Positions 23,926-34,525 are shown, counted from the stretch's first letter. The stretch is 64,000 nt of DNA from Sinotaia quadrata (GCA_028829895.1 CM054182.1:34790879-34854878); one strand, 5' to 3'. Numbers and translations: made by a program. Notes: a model not told the origin generated them from the letters alone.

Positions 23926-24240
23926 ATGACGCACAAACAACAAAAACGTTCAAGAGTGCTCTAAAAATACAAAAAAATAAATAAAAAGACACGGCAACCT
24001 TGGTAGAGTATAGATTACAGAATAAATAGCAAACAAAGACTCAAAAGCCCGCAAAATGTATCACTCTATACGATAATAGAAGAAATAGAAGGGGTGTATG
24101 ATATGGGTGAAATATTATTATTATAAATACGTTCATTGTTAGGGTTATTATGAGACAATTTAAACTTTAAATATTGATTTCACTAATATTACTGCGTATG
24201 GTGTAGATTTAATAGTCATGCCTATGTATATTTATTTTTC

Positions 24241-24436
24241 TTTATTCAAGAATTTTGATCTAGTTTAACCCTTTTATCTGTCCTTAATTATTCAAGAATT
24301 TTGATCTAGTTTAACCCTTTTATCTGTCGTCCTTAATTATTCAAGAATTTTGATCTAGTTGAACCCTTTTATATGTCCTCCTTAATTATTCAAGAATTTT
24401 GATCTAGGTTAGCCCTTTTATCTGTCCTCCTTAATT
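24241..24436. repeat. Minisatellite, 46-49-bp unit, 4 copies
   Basis: TTATTCAAGAATTTTGATCT starts at 24,242, 24,288 and 24,337 with variable spacer TCCTTAA, TCGTCCTTAA or TCCTCCTTAA. Confidence 0.94.
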
Positions 24437-24533
24437 AAGCAAAGAATTTGAAAACATAGAAAATCATTTGAGGTTCGAGTTACTTTTGTTTCTCTTGTTC
24501 TCTCTTTCTATATTTTATTCTAATTCGATAAAG

Positions 24534-24725
24534 ACTTAGCGTTCATGTACCTTGAATAGAATGCAGTCAGGATGGTTATAAAGTTTATGTACCTTGAAAC
24601 TGAATAGAATGCATTCAGGATGGTTATAAAGTTCATGTACCTTGAATAGAATGCATTCAGGATGGTTATAAAGTTCATGTACCTTGAATAGAATGCATTC
24701 AGGATGGTTATAAAGTTCATGTGCC
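24534..24725. repeat. Minisatellite, 42-bp unit, about 4.5 copies
   Basis: ATGTACCTTGAATAGAATGC plus ATTCAGGATGGTTATAAAGTTC. The unit is 14 codons, so two minus-strand frames stay open; one copy carries a 6-bp insertion. Not considered coding. Confidence 0.94.
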
Positions 24726-24744
24726 ACTTGAAAATTTAATAACT

Positions 24745-25005
24745 ATTTTTATCTACATCCATGACAGAAGCACATTATAAATAAAATCTAAAAAATATAA
24801 AATCTGATATCTTAAAGTTTCATGTCATCCATGATAGAAGTACACTGTAAATAGCATATAAAATATGATATCTTAAAGTTTTATGTCATCCATGATAGAA
24901 GTACACTGTAAATAGCATATAAAATATGATATCTTAAAGTTTTATGTCATCCATGATAGAAGTACACTGTAAATAGCAAATAAAATCTGATATCTTAAAG
25001 TTTTC
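24745..25005. repeat. Minisatellite, 61-bp unit, about 4 copies
   Basis: CATCCATGATAGAAGTACAC recurs at 24,826, 24,887 and 24,948. The first copy has an extra 9 bp. Confidence 0.94.
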
Positions 25006-26199
25006 AAGTAAACATAATTCGATTTTTTTTAACCTCTACACAACCGTTGTGGACTTCAGTTCAGTTGACCTTTCCTTCTACTGTCGTCATTTACATTCAG
25101 TGGAAGTATCTGAACAGGAATAAATTTAATTAACCCCACATTAACACACTAAGAATTCAGCTTTTATATTCCGTTAACAATGTGATTCTATTGTATGTAT
25201 ATCCAAAATTTAAAATTTACAATTGCACATACACCGTATAACCAACCTGTATAAGCTGTGTGAGAACAATGTAAGCAGTCCACTTACCTCCCCATTCAGC
25301 ATAAATTTTCACCCATGAGCTATGGAAAGTAACTAAAACAATACAGTAATTAAAAACAAAAACCCCGTGTAAATACTACTACTATTACTAAGATAATTCT
25401 ATAATTCGCTGTGTTCGTTGATGTGATGGGGTTGTAGGCATCATCTCGGGTCTACTTGTTAAAGCATTTATCTGTTTTTGTTTTGTTTGTCCAAAAGTTA
25501 AAAGTGCAGTAGGATTTGGTTTCGGCATTGACGTAATGCATATTAGTTTCATCACGTGATCAGTGTCAAAGGGTGCAGAGAAAGGAAAGGTTATGATGTG
25601 AGCGCGGTTGAAACTAAAGGAGATGAATTTCGGAAACGGCCGAGACAGGTAAATACACAGATAACGGTTGTGGGAGGTCGTTCTCTACGAATGATTGGTT
25701 ATTAGCAAATTAAGTTTACCAAAGAGCTAGTGATTCTTTTATCTCACGTTTATCTGACGTTGTGCGAGATGATTTTGATCTTGGAACTAGCCAGCCAATC
25801 GTGTTTCAGACTGGTATACGTGTATGTGTGTTCAGTACATGTGTGTTTTTAGTAAATGTATGTTTATAGTACCTGTGTATTTATAGTACAAGTGTTTTTA
25901 GTACATATTTATATTATATGTGTATTTCAGTAGTTAAAGTAAACCGATGTAGATGTGAGGAAAATCTAAATATAGATAGATGTACGGTATTCAAGATTGA
26001 TCTTACTATCAGTGACCTACTCAACAAAAGACTGGGTCAAAGTGCACCATGCCGTAATTAAAAGCCTCGCAATTTGTTGAATTTATTACATTACATTCTC
26101 TGGTTAAATAAAAATGGATAATGTTACGGTAAGTATGAAAAACTTATTCACACAATGCCGTGCGAACAATGGGAAACAGGTACAGTTTCATAAACTAAG
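25006..26199. other. Unique stretch of 1.2 kb
   Basis: No gene supported. Around 25,600-25,652 there is an ATG (25,622) followed by about nine open codons and then a donor-like ACAG|GTAAAT. This could be a tiny first exon but is unsupported by any homology. Confidence 0.25.
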
Positions 26200-26204
26200 T
26201 ACTG

Positions 26205-26456
26205 TTGCTTTTTCCCAGTTGACTGGCTTAATGGTTTCTTTCCTTCTATTGCTGTCTGATACGATTCCTTTTTCCCAGTTGACTGGCTTAATGGTTTCTT
26301 TCCTTCTATTGCTGTCTGATACGATTCCTTTTTCCCAGTTGACTGGCTTAATGGTTTCTTTCCTTCTATTGCTGTCTGATACGATTCCTTTTTCCCTGTT
26401 GACTGGCTTAACGGTTTCTTTCCTTCTATTGCTGTCTGATACGATTCCTTTCGACT
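26205..26456. repeat. Minisatellite, exact 60-bp unit, 4 copies, open in one plus frame
   Basis: GACTGGCTTAATGGTTTCTT begins at 26,221, 26,281, 26,341 and 26,401. The first three units are identical and the fourth has a few substitutions. Because 60 is a multiple of three, the plus strand is open from ATG 26,114 to 26,464 (116 codons), predicting four hydrophobic 20-residue repeats. The frame closes shortly after the array. Possible small coding gene, but more simply a recent tandem duplication. Confidence 0.9.
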
Positions 26457-26660
26457 ATGAATAGTCGGGAAAGCTTTTTACTAAAAACGAAAAAAGAAAA
26501 AAATCTTTAAAACTGTTCTTGTCTTTCGGTCTTTCAGAACCCTTAAAACAACATGGCACTGAGTTTTAAATTTCTTTCTAATACGAACATTCATGGGGGC
26601 AGGGTGGGCTGATGAGAACTGCCCTCTCTTTTATCCATGTATCCGAACATTGTTTTGTAA

Positions 26661-26965
26661 ACAACACACTGTCCAACTCATTGATTTGTAAACAGTTTAG
26701 GGAATTATACAACACACTGGCCGACACATTGATTTGAAAACAGTCTGGCTTATACAACACACTGTCCGACACATTGATTTGTAAACAGTCTAGTTTATAC
26801 AACACACTGTCCGACACACTGATTTGTAAACAGTCTCGTTTATACAACACACTGTCCGACACATTGAATTGTAAACAGTCTAGTTTATACAACACACTGT
26901 CCGACACATTGAATTGTAAACAGTCTAGTTTATACAATACACTGTCCGACACATTAATTTGTCTT
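26661..26965. repeat. Minisatellite, 45-bp unit, about 6.5 copies
   Basis: TGATTTGTAAACAGTCTAGT plus TTATACAACACACTGTCCGA and CACAT. The unit is 15 codons, so frames are open on both strands (151 codons minus, 84 plus). Substitutions do not favour one frame by eye. Confidence 0.94.
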
Positions 26966-27276
26966 GACTCTGCTACAAGTCTAAACTGTAAAAGTATAAG
27001 AGTCATGACATTCAAGTGTGCCACATAAATCAAAATGCCAATGACTATTACTGATTGCCCTCAAAATAGTATTTATCACAAACGCTCATATACATGCGAA
27101 GACACTAGATTGTTGAGGAAGATTGCTATTGACATGAGTAGAGTGGGCAGATAAATTGCTGTCGAGCAGCGAATACATTGTTATATTGAAATAAATTTAT
27201 CTATAAATAAAAGAAATTTGAACGACTGAAGGAACATTTGCTGGGTTGGATTTCTTTTCAATCCAGTAATAATAAT

Positions 27277-27280
<4 letters not shown>

Positions 27281-27344
<64 letters not shown>
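27281..27344. repeat. (TG)n microsatellite
   Basis: Uninterrupted run of about 32 TG units. Confidence 0.98.
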
Positions 27345-27350
<6 letters not shown>

Positions 27351-27811
27351 ATTGCATTAAAAAAACTTTTAAAGTTATTTACTTTAATGAACCAACAACT
27401 TGAGATATACTAATTACGTCACCTCAGACATTAAATTGGTGGTACATATTTGCTAGATTTATTTATCTCTGCATTAAGACACTTAAGAGATTATATTTAT
27501 TAAGTAGTTCAAATAGCTATAATTCACTTGGAGCATTCAGAGTCTTTAAAAAGTTATTTTGCAAAACCACTCTTTCCCCCCTACTTATATTTAATCTTGT
27601 CTCGTTTTTATTTTCATATCTGGTTGGGGCTAGCTTAGTAAGCCTGCAGCATTGACAACACAAGGAATACCGATCAGACTAAATAGGAATTTACGAAGCA
27701 ATCTTTAAACCGAAGATAGGGCTTTGACTGCTTTTTCACCCCGCTCTCAGAAGTGCTATTTATGGAGCGAGCATATCCTCCCTTAAGTGAACATATCTCT
27801 TTCCTTCAGTG
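27345..27811. other. Unique stretch left of the hAT element
   Basis: No feature recognised. This is the pre-insertion flank. Confidence 0.4.
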
Positions 27812-27819
27812 TTGTAGGC
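27812..27819. repeat. Target-site duplication, left copy
   Basis: TTGTAGGC directly abuts the left inverted repeat and is identical to 31,231-31,238. Eight base pairs is the hAT-family duplication length. Confidence 0.95.
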
Positions 27820-27835
27820 CAGGGGTGGGCAAACT
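27820..27835 (+). repeat. Left terminal inverted repeat of hAT element
   Basis: CAGGGGTGGGCAAACT, the usual CA-starting Charlie-type terminus. Confidence 0.95.
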
Positions 27836-28069
27836 TTTAGTGTGTAGGGCCACATTGACAAATGTAAAGCTATTGGGGGGCCGCATATATATATTATACC
27901 CACTTTGTTTACAGCAACCTATCACAATAAGTAATTATGAATTATTTATAAAACAGTATAAAACTATAAATAACCAATTATTGCAATTTTATTTTACTTA
28001 TACATTTATACATTATATTTTACAGTATGGACTAACACTTTTACTAATTTGTTAACAAGATTTTACATT

Positions 28070-28075
28070 TTTATT
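28070..28075 (-). terminator. Candidate polyadenylation signal for the transposase
   Basis: TTTATT on the plus strand reads AATAAA on the coding strand, about 84 bp past the stop codon. Other AATAAA words follow in this AT-rich segment, so the exact site is uncertain. Confidence 0.4.
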
Positions 28076-28158
28076 ATTATAATAAATTTTTAAAATTATC
28101 TCTCATTGGCTTTAATTTAGACATAAACCGACTACATTGTCATTACAATTATTGATTT

Positions 28159-29961
28159 CTAATGAGATGTATGTAACTGCTTGCAATTTTTAACAATATT
28201 CTTGAAATCTGGAGCAAGTCTACTTGTTGAAATTCGCATGACAGCATGCAAGTTGCAGTCCGACAATAAAGACCTATTCTTAGATTTGTTGATCTTCAAG
28301 CAAGAAAATGCTTGTTCGCAAATGTATGTTGATCCAAACAATGATAAAAGTTTAGCTGCAAAGTTTTTCAAGTTTGGAAATGATTCATCTGATAAAGATC
28401 CATAGAAATCCAGCAAACCATCTGACTTGAATTTCTCATGATCTGCTTGTAAGTCAAGAAGCTCTAACTGTATGTCCTCCGGGGCTGTATCAGCTTCTGC
28501 ACTTAAAGGGGAACTGAGAATATTGAAGTGTGGCTCTAAGTTCTTGAAATCTTTAAATCTCCTTCCAAATTCATCAGTCAGTGCATCTAATTGGGCTCTA
28601 TACTTTTCAGTCATTTCATCAGAAATGATTTCTTGTTTCAGCAAAGGGAAGTGACAAAACTTTTTTTCACTTGCTTGTCTGGAGAACAGTGAGAGTTTTG
28701 CCCGAAATGATTTTACATGAACATACATTTCATGTGCAAACACACAATTGCCCTGAAGTTTGACATTCAGTTCATTTAACTTTTCCATAATTTCAATGGC
28801 AAACATAAAGTCTAACTTCCACTCTTTATTGACAATGTTAGTATTAAAGTCACATTCAATGCCCTTCATCTCTAGGAACATCACTATTTCTTCTCTGAGG
28901 TCCCACACTCGCCTCAACACCTTGCCGAGACTCAGCCATCGAACACTGGTGTGGTACAGCACATCGGAATGTTCAGTTTCCAAATCGTCAAGTAATGCCC
29001 TGAACTGTCTGTGATTAAGTCCTCTTGATCTGATGAGGTTGATGACACTGACAACTGGGTCAATAACATGCTTGATATTCAAAACAGTTTTACACAGATT
29101 TTCTTGATGGATCACACAGTGAAGTGGTAATAATGTGTGGTCAGGATATTCTGCTTTAATCTTATCACTTATCAACTTTACCAGACCTACATTTTTTCCG
29201 GTCAAAGCACGAGCTCCGTCAGTTGTGACACTTGCCATCTTGTTCCAAACCAACCCAGTTCTTTCAATACAGTTATTAACAGCATTAAATATATCATGGC
29301 CTGTGGTTGTGTCTTTGAGTGACTCAACACTTAGTAACTCTTCAGTGAGTTTGAAAGAAGTGTTTATTCCACGTATAAATATCAATAGTTGGGCAGTATC
29401 GTGTACATCGGTACTCTCATCCAATGCAAGAGAGTACCACAAAAATTGTTTACTTGCATCTTGAAGTTTATGCATCAAATTGTTACTTATCTTGTCAACA
29501 CGTCTGACCACAGTTCTCCTTGATAAAGTAATGTTGTCAAATTTGTTTTTTTGTTCTGGACACATAATGTTTGCTGCATCTAGCAAACATTCCTTGATGA
29601 ACTCGCTATCAGAAAATGGCTTGTTGTGTTTTACAATTCTGTGTGACAGCACCAGACTAGCTTCTGTTGCAGCATCTTGAATTGAAGACTGTTTAGTGAA
29701 AACAGTTTGCTGTTTCTCCAAATTTTTCACCAGCTCCAGGCATTTCCTTTTCCTCTCTTCGGTTGTTAAATTGTATCCGAAATCGGAATGTTTTGTTTGG
29801 TAGTGTCTTTTTAAATTGTACTCCTTGAAGACAGCCACTGACTCATGACACAACAAGCAAACTGATTTGCTACCAACTTTTATAAAACAGTACTTAGTTG
29901 TCCATTCATCATTAAAAACACGGCATTCATCTTCAATCTTACGTTTTTTAGTGACACTCAT
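28159..29961 (-). CDS. hAT-family transposase (GTF2IRD2/ZBED-like), apparently intact
   Basis: This is the cut-and-paste transposase of the surrounding element; it would bind the inverted repeats in the nucleus and catalyse excision and insertion. I place the start at the ATG of MSVTKKRK (29,961), which opens a basic N-terminus; the frame is also open for 20 more hydrophobic codons to 30,021. In the 600-residue form I see a BED-type zinc finger (C35, C38, H53, H58), an RNase-H-like core with first aspartate D181 (in LALDEST) and second aspartate D248 (in VTTDGARALTG), the hAT CxxH pair C282/H285, the RW motif with W342, and the third acidic residue E549 in the C-terminal dimerisation segment (CEQAFS). 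Length and order fit the Charlie-like hAT transposases often labelled GTF2IRD2-like or FAM200/ZBED5-like in animal genomes. No frameshift or internal stop is present. Activity is inferred, not shown. Confidence 0.95.
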   Translation of the reverse strand: MSVTKKRKIEDECRVFNDEWTTKYCFIKVGSKSVCLLCHESVAVFKEYNLKRHYQTKHSDFGYNLTTEERKRKCLELVKNLEKQQTVFTKQSSIQDAATEASLVLSHRIVKHNKPFSDSEFIKECLLDAANIMCPEQKNKFDNITLSRRTVVRRVDKISNNLMHKLQDASKQFLWYSLALDESTDVHDTAQLLIFIRGINTSFKLTEELLSVESLKDTTTGHDIFNAVNNCIERTGLVWNKMASVTTDGARALTGKNVGLVKLISDKIKAEYPDHTLLPLHCVIHQENLCKTVLNIKHVIDPVVSVINLIRSRGLNHRQFRALLDDLETEHSDVLYHTSVRWLSLGKVLRRVWDLREEIVMFLEMKGIECDFNTNIVNKEWKLDFMFAIEIMEKLNELNVKLQGNCVFAHEMYVHVKSFRAKLSLFSRQASEKKFCHFPLLKQEIISDEMTEKYRAQLDALTDEFGRRFKDFKNLEPHFNILSSPLSAEADTAPEDIQLELLDLQADHEKFKSDGLLDFYGSLSDESFPNLKNFAAKLLSLFGSTYICEQAFSCLKINKSKNRSLLSDCNLHAVMRISTSRLAPDFKNIVKNCKQLHTSH

Positions 29962-31214
29962 TGTTTTAATAAAATTTGTTAGAATTTTACAAATTACAAA
30001 CTTTAAAAGGAAATGAAACAAAACCTACTTCCGGCTGTGTGAAAATAAAATATTCGGAAAACAAGGAGTAAACTCAGAATAAATTTCAGAAATTTATCAA
30101 GACTACTACAACAAATAAATTAATTTGAACATTGTAAATGTGAAAATAATTTATAACAGCAAAAAACTTTGAAAACTTTTGATCACACAGTGAGGGTAAA
30201 GACAGACAATGTTAATTTACAGTTAATAAGATGACTGGCGAAGTCTGGAGGTTGGACCCCAAGAGTTGAATCAGTCTCCAACTTAAGTCTTAGAGTTCCA
30301 TAGTCGGCCCTGTGGACTTTGGAGTTGGTCGTTCCAAGCAGGACACAACGGTTAATGAAGAAAGGCACGCTCGCTACTCGCTGCAAAACACAGAGCATAG
30401 CGCTTAGAACAATTCTTAACTCTTCTATCTTTTTTTGCTTTCTCATCAATCATTCATCTTACAACATGTCTGCAAAAGAATTGATCAGCCCCATACATCC
30501 TTCATTCATTGATACAGTATTTATACATATCATAAGTCAATATAATTCTAATATATCTCAATCGAATAATTCTAACCAAACATGTGAATAATAGTTTAAC
30601 ACAATTTATTTCTAAGTCTAGATCGAATAGACAGCTTACCAAAGCGCATTGACGACTGCCTTTCAAGCTGGACCAGAAATCTCGTACAATGAGTATTATC
30701 GCAGTGCCTTGCCATGGGATATGACGGAGTATTTATGGGCTCGGGTTTTGGTGGGTAGGGACTGTCCATCTAGACCTGTTTACATTTGTTTGCTTCAACA
30801 CAATGTCCTAATCTCCTTGACAGCAGTTACCACACTGGTTCCTTTTTACATTTGTCCACCTCAATATTACGCATCCTATTCGTCCTTGATGGGTTTTCCC
30901 CTTCCCCTCTCTATCTCTAGCCAGAAAGTGATTGTAGCAGACTTCCTTGATTGCAATTAGAGAACTGACCAGAGTGCTCTCGCCCTTGACTGTCCATCAA
31001 GTGTGACTGCTAACAGTTTGACACGGTATGGTCCTTTCTTTCGTCAGTACAACGTGCGAGTAGTTAAATGTTAGCCCAAATCAATTAGTGACGATTTTGT
31101 CCGTCAAGCGTGACTGCGCTAACGGTTTCACAAAGGCCCTTTGTTAAATTTCTAATTGCCGTCATAAGGGCCGCATAATATCAGTCCGCGGGCCGCATGC
31201 GGCCCGGGGGCCGT
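29962..31214 (-). promoter_or_regulatory. 5' non-coding region of the hAT element
   Basis: About 1.25 kb between the transposase start and the right inverted repeat, expected to hold its promoter. An 88-codon minus-strand frame (30183-30449) lies here in the same direction; it resembles nothing I recognise and may be non-coding. Around 31,000-31,130 the phrase GTCAAGYGTGACTGCKCTAA occurs twice in diverged form (near 30,998 and 31,103). Confidence 0.45.
31190..31205. promoter_or_regulatory. 16-bp perfect palindrome in hAT subterminal region
   Basis: GGGCCGCATGCGGCCC equals its own reverse complement and lies 25 bp inside the right end. GGGCCGCAT also occurs singly at 31,168-31,176 and near the left end (27,878-27,886). 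It is probably a transposase-binding site or hairpin-forming element, by analogy with other hAT ends. Confidence 0.6.
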
Positions 31215-31230
31215 AGTTTGCCCACCCCTA
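31215..31230 (-). repeat. Right terminal inverted repeat of hAT element
   Basis: AGTTTGCCCACCCCTA, the complement of the left end except that the outermost base pair is changed (TA instead of CA on the inward-reading strand). Confidence 0.95.
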
Positions 31231-31238
31231 TTGTAGGC
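31231..31238. repeat. Target-site duplication, right copy
   Basis: TTGTAGGC, identical to the left copy. Confidence 0.95.
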
Positions 31239-31380
31239 TTTCCTGATCTAATATCAGGTAGATACCCGGATACTGACCTTGAAGACATAGTTAAGTGCGG
31301 GTTTGATGAGTAATTTCATTCAAACATTATTTAAGAGACCAGCTCTTACTCTATAAAGTATAAAAGCTCTGACTACTAGT

Positions 31381-31580
31381 TAATAGTCAATTATACTCTA
31401 AGTGTGCAACAACATACCCTCAGAGCGAAAAACTATATTGCAAGTGTGCAAGAATATTCCCCAATGTGCAAAATTATACTCTAAGTGCGCAACACTATTC
31501 ACACAGTGCGAAAAACTATATTCCAAGGGTGCAAGAATATACCCCTAGTACGCATAATTATACACCAAATGCGGAAACAA
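31381..31580. repeat. Degenerate tandem repeat, about 35-40-bp unit
   Basis: Phrases like AGTGTGCAAGAATAT, AAAATTATACTCTAAGTGCG and AAAAACTATATT recur in shifted order over 200 bp; an old array. Confidence 0.75.
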
Positions 31581-31730
31581 TGACTCTGCCTGTTTTCATC
31601 AAGGACGAGCAGCCATAAAACTGTAATGCTCTCCAACAAAACTCAAAATGTCATCAACATAGCTTCCCGTTTTCCCACCTGGCAGCAAACTTATTCAGTT
31701 ACCACCCTCTAACTGTCTAACAGGTGGAAA

Positions 31731-31739
31731 CGTGTGTGT

Positions 31740-31778
<39 letters not shown>

Positions 31779-31780
31779 TT
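31731..31780. repeat. (TG)n microsatellite
   Basis: TG run with two TATG interruptions. Confidence 0.96.
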
Positions 31781-32440
31781 ATATTAGAAATCTAGCATGT
31801 CAGCTTTTTACAATAACAAAATACAAATGCTCATTTCATTACTTCTCCTTTTTCTCTGTACAAACAACCCTCTAGAAGTTCATTCAAGCTAAACAACAAC
31901 TTCCTCAAAAGATTTAAATAATAATATATTTCTAAATGTATATTTAGCAGGTACATTTGTGATTTAGCCACAACAAGTATAATAGAGGTACCAAACACAC
32001 AATATATAGCCTAGAGTGCTTCTGTTAGTTACTTTTTGTTTTAAAGTTTAAGTTACTGTGATACTGAGAAGATGAAAATTTTACAGAGGTTATCAGTTAT
32101 ATGCTGAATTTAAAGTTTTCAACAAATGTAGCAATCCACATTGTGATCGCACTCAGCACATTGCCCTGCACGTGTTCGCGCAGTCGAACACTTGCTCATT
32201 CTGGTGGAAAGAATATTATAATTTTTCGTCGGAAAAATAGACTAGGTCAGCAGACAGCTAACACGTAAAAACTAGTTTAACGTGTATTTGACGGTAGAAC
32301 TTGTTCCTGCAATAATAAACACTCTGCTCTCGAAATATAACACTTTACAAAATTAATAGTCCTACTTTTTTTTTCCTTAAGACAATCAATTGTAAAAACT
32401 AGATGTCACAGTGATTCTGAGTATAGGACTACAGCAATAA
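31781..32440. other. Unique AT-rich stretch
   Basis: No recognised gene or element. A CpG-bearing patch (about 32,140-32,300) stands out slightly. Confidence 0.4.
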
Positions 32441-32720
32441 CAATAGTTAATACAGTTTAATAACAAAACATATAAATAATTTATACAATAGGTAATACAG
32501 TTTAATAAGATAAACATTGTATAAATAATTTATGCAACAGGTAATACAGTTTAAGAACAAAACATATAAATAATTTATACAACAGATAATGCAGTTTAAG
32601 AACAAAACATATAAATAATTTATACAACAGATAATACAGTTTAAGAACAAAACATATAAATAATTTATACAACAGATAATACAGTTTACAACAGATAATG
32701 CAGTTTAAGAACTAAACATA
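32441..32720. repeat. Minisatellite, 45-bp unit, about 6 copies
   Basis: ACAGTTTAAGAACAAAACAT plus ATAAATAATTTATACAACAGATA. Right-hand copies are nearly perfect. A partial unit at the right end is a rearranged copy. Confidence 0.95.
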
Positions 32721-33018
32721 TAAGTATGAGTTCTATAATAATAAAGACGACTGAGTAAAGCATTTGTAATATACCTCTGTATATTACAAAAGGGGACTTA
32801 TTAATGCAATGGAGTTAAAACAAAACTTTATCATGTCTCAAAATACAAAAATAAAAGGCACGAAACAAATTAATTTTAAATTATTTTTTACTTTTATTCG
32901 GAAAAAATTTTGCTAGTTATTTTAAGTTTTTTAAACTTCCTGATTTACTGTTTCCACCGACAAATGAAATCACTCACCCTTGACATTGATTATTATAATT
33001 ATAGTGTCCAATTGTCTT

Positions 33019-33296
33019 ACGTAGTTACTACTTTAAATAGAGACATCTATTACAACTTAAGTAATTACCACTTTAAATAGAGACATCTATTACAACTTAC
33101 GTAATTACCACTTTAAATAGAGACATCTATTACAACTTAAGTAATTACCACTTTAAATAGAGACATCTATTACAACCTACGTAATTACCACTTTAAATAG
33201 AGACATCTATTACAACTTACGTAGTTACCACTTTAAATAGAGACATCTATTACAACTTACGTAGTTACCACTTTAAATAGAGAAGTCTATTACAAT
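33019..33296. repeat. Minisatellite, 40-bp unit, 7 copies
   Basis: GTAATTACCACTTTAAATAG plus AGACATCTATTACAACTTAC, with alternation of ACTTAAGTAA and ACTTACGTAA junctions. Confidence 0.96.
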
Positions 33297-33660
33297 TTAA
33301 ACATTCATCGTGACAACGAAATGTAATGGTTTTAAATAACCATATTTGGGCAGTTATCACTACCTGTTGAATGTTTAACTTGTGTAAATATACATGTATT
33401 TTACAAGCGTCCGCACACCCCCATCCTTATTAAACAAATGAAGAATACGCATGGGAAAGAATAATTTTAATGCAGCAAAAATATGAGATTTCTTACGAAC
33501 AATAGTCAAATGAAACTACTTAGAAATATATATATATATATATAACCTAACTCTACATAATTTTTACAAATAAGAGTTTAAGAGTTTTTAAAAATAAAGA
33601 TAGTGTGACAACAATAAAGAAGACAACAATAGCCAAATGAGTTTGTCGACAACCGAAATA
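33297..33660. other. Unique AT-rich stretch
   Basis: Contains a short (TA)n at about 33,528-33,544 and no gene. Confidence 0.4.
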
Positions 33661-33835
33661 TAACAATTTAACTGCCAGTCTAGTTGACTATAGGTAGTAC
33701 CAAACAACCGGAGTATTCACAACAAACAACTTACTGCCAGTCTAGTTGATTATATTCACAACAAACAACTTAACTGCCAGTCTAGCTGACTATAGACAAC
33801 AATAAACAACCTAAGTGCAAGTTCTGCTGACTAAA
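33661..33835. repeat. Degenerate minisatellite, about 45-65-bp units
   Basis: AACTGCCAGTCTAGTTGACT and ACAACAAACAACTTA recur three to four times with indels. Confidence 0.85.
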
Positions 33836-34045
33836 GGCAAAAGCATCAAATCCTGAGTCACAACTTATCTATTAGTCTAGCTAACAAAATGGGAGTTGGA
33901 GAAAACGGCACCACTCACCTAGAAGTGAAGATAACAAAAAGTCACTTACCTACGAGTTTAGTTAGCATAGCGGCTACAAATAAAACATCGTCAAAGTAGT
34001 AAAAGAACAAACAAAAAAGTAACAACATATCTACATTTCAAAATT

Positions 34046-34525
34046 GCTACAACACATCCTACATCTTTTGAATCTCACTAGCAGCTTAGCTATGTTACAT
34101 CTTTTGAGTCTCGCTAGCAGCTTGGTTGTCCTACATCTTTTGAGTCTCGCTAGCAGCTTGGCTGTCCTACATCTTTTGAGTCTTGGTAGCAGCTAAGCTG
34201 TTCTACATCTTTTGAGTCTCCATAGCAGCTTAGCTATGTTACATCTTTTGAGTCTCGCTAGCAGCTTAGCTATGTTACATCTTTTGAGTCTTGGTAACAG
34301 CTAAGCTGTTCTACATCTTTTGAGTCTCCATAGCAGCTTAGCTATGTTACATCTTTTTAGTCTCGCTAGCAGCTTAGCTATGTTACATCTTTTGAGTCTT
34401 GGTAGCAGCTAAGCTGTCTACATCTTTTGAGTCTCCATAGCAGCTTAGCTATGTTACATCTTTTGAGTCTCCATAGCAGCTTAACTATGTTACATCTTTT
34501 GAGTCTCGATAGCAGCTTAGCTAGG
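34046..34525. repeat. Minisatellite, 36-bp unit, about 13 copies, with higher-order order
   Basis: ACATCTTTTGAGTCTCGCTA plus GCAGCTTAGCTATGTT. Three variant types (CTCGCTAGC, CTTGGTAGC, CTCCATAGC) recur in the same sequence, giving a higher-order unit of about 108 bp in the centre. Confidence 0.96.

Larger units (their letters stand above)
27820..31230 (-). mobile_element. Complete hAT (Charlie-type) DNA transposon, 3,411 bp
   Basis: The left end reads CAGGGGTGGGCAAACT and the reverse complement of the right end reads TAGGGGTGGGCAAACT, a 16-bp inverted repeat with one mismatch at the outermost base. Perfect 8-bp duplications flank it. Inside lies a single intronless transposase on the minus strand. 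About 1.2 kb of non-coding sequence lies between the transposase start and the right end, and about 340 bp between its stop and the left end. A GGGCCGCAT word sits near both ends, and the right end holds a 16-bp perfect palindrome (31,190-31,205); subterminal words of this kind are usual transposase-binding sites in hAT elements. Perfect duplications and an intact frame point to recent insertion. Confidence 0.96.

Noticed and set aside
28181..29680. Plus-strand frames of 60-109 codons opposite the transposase
   Set aside because: Shadow frames of the real minus-strand gene.
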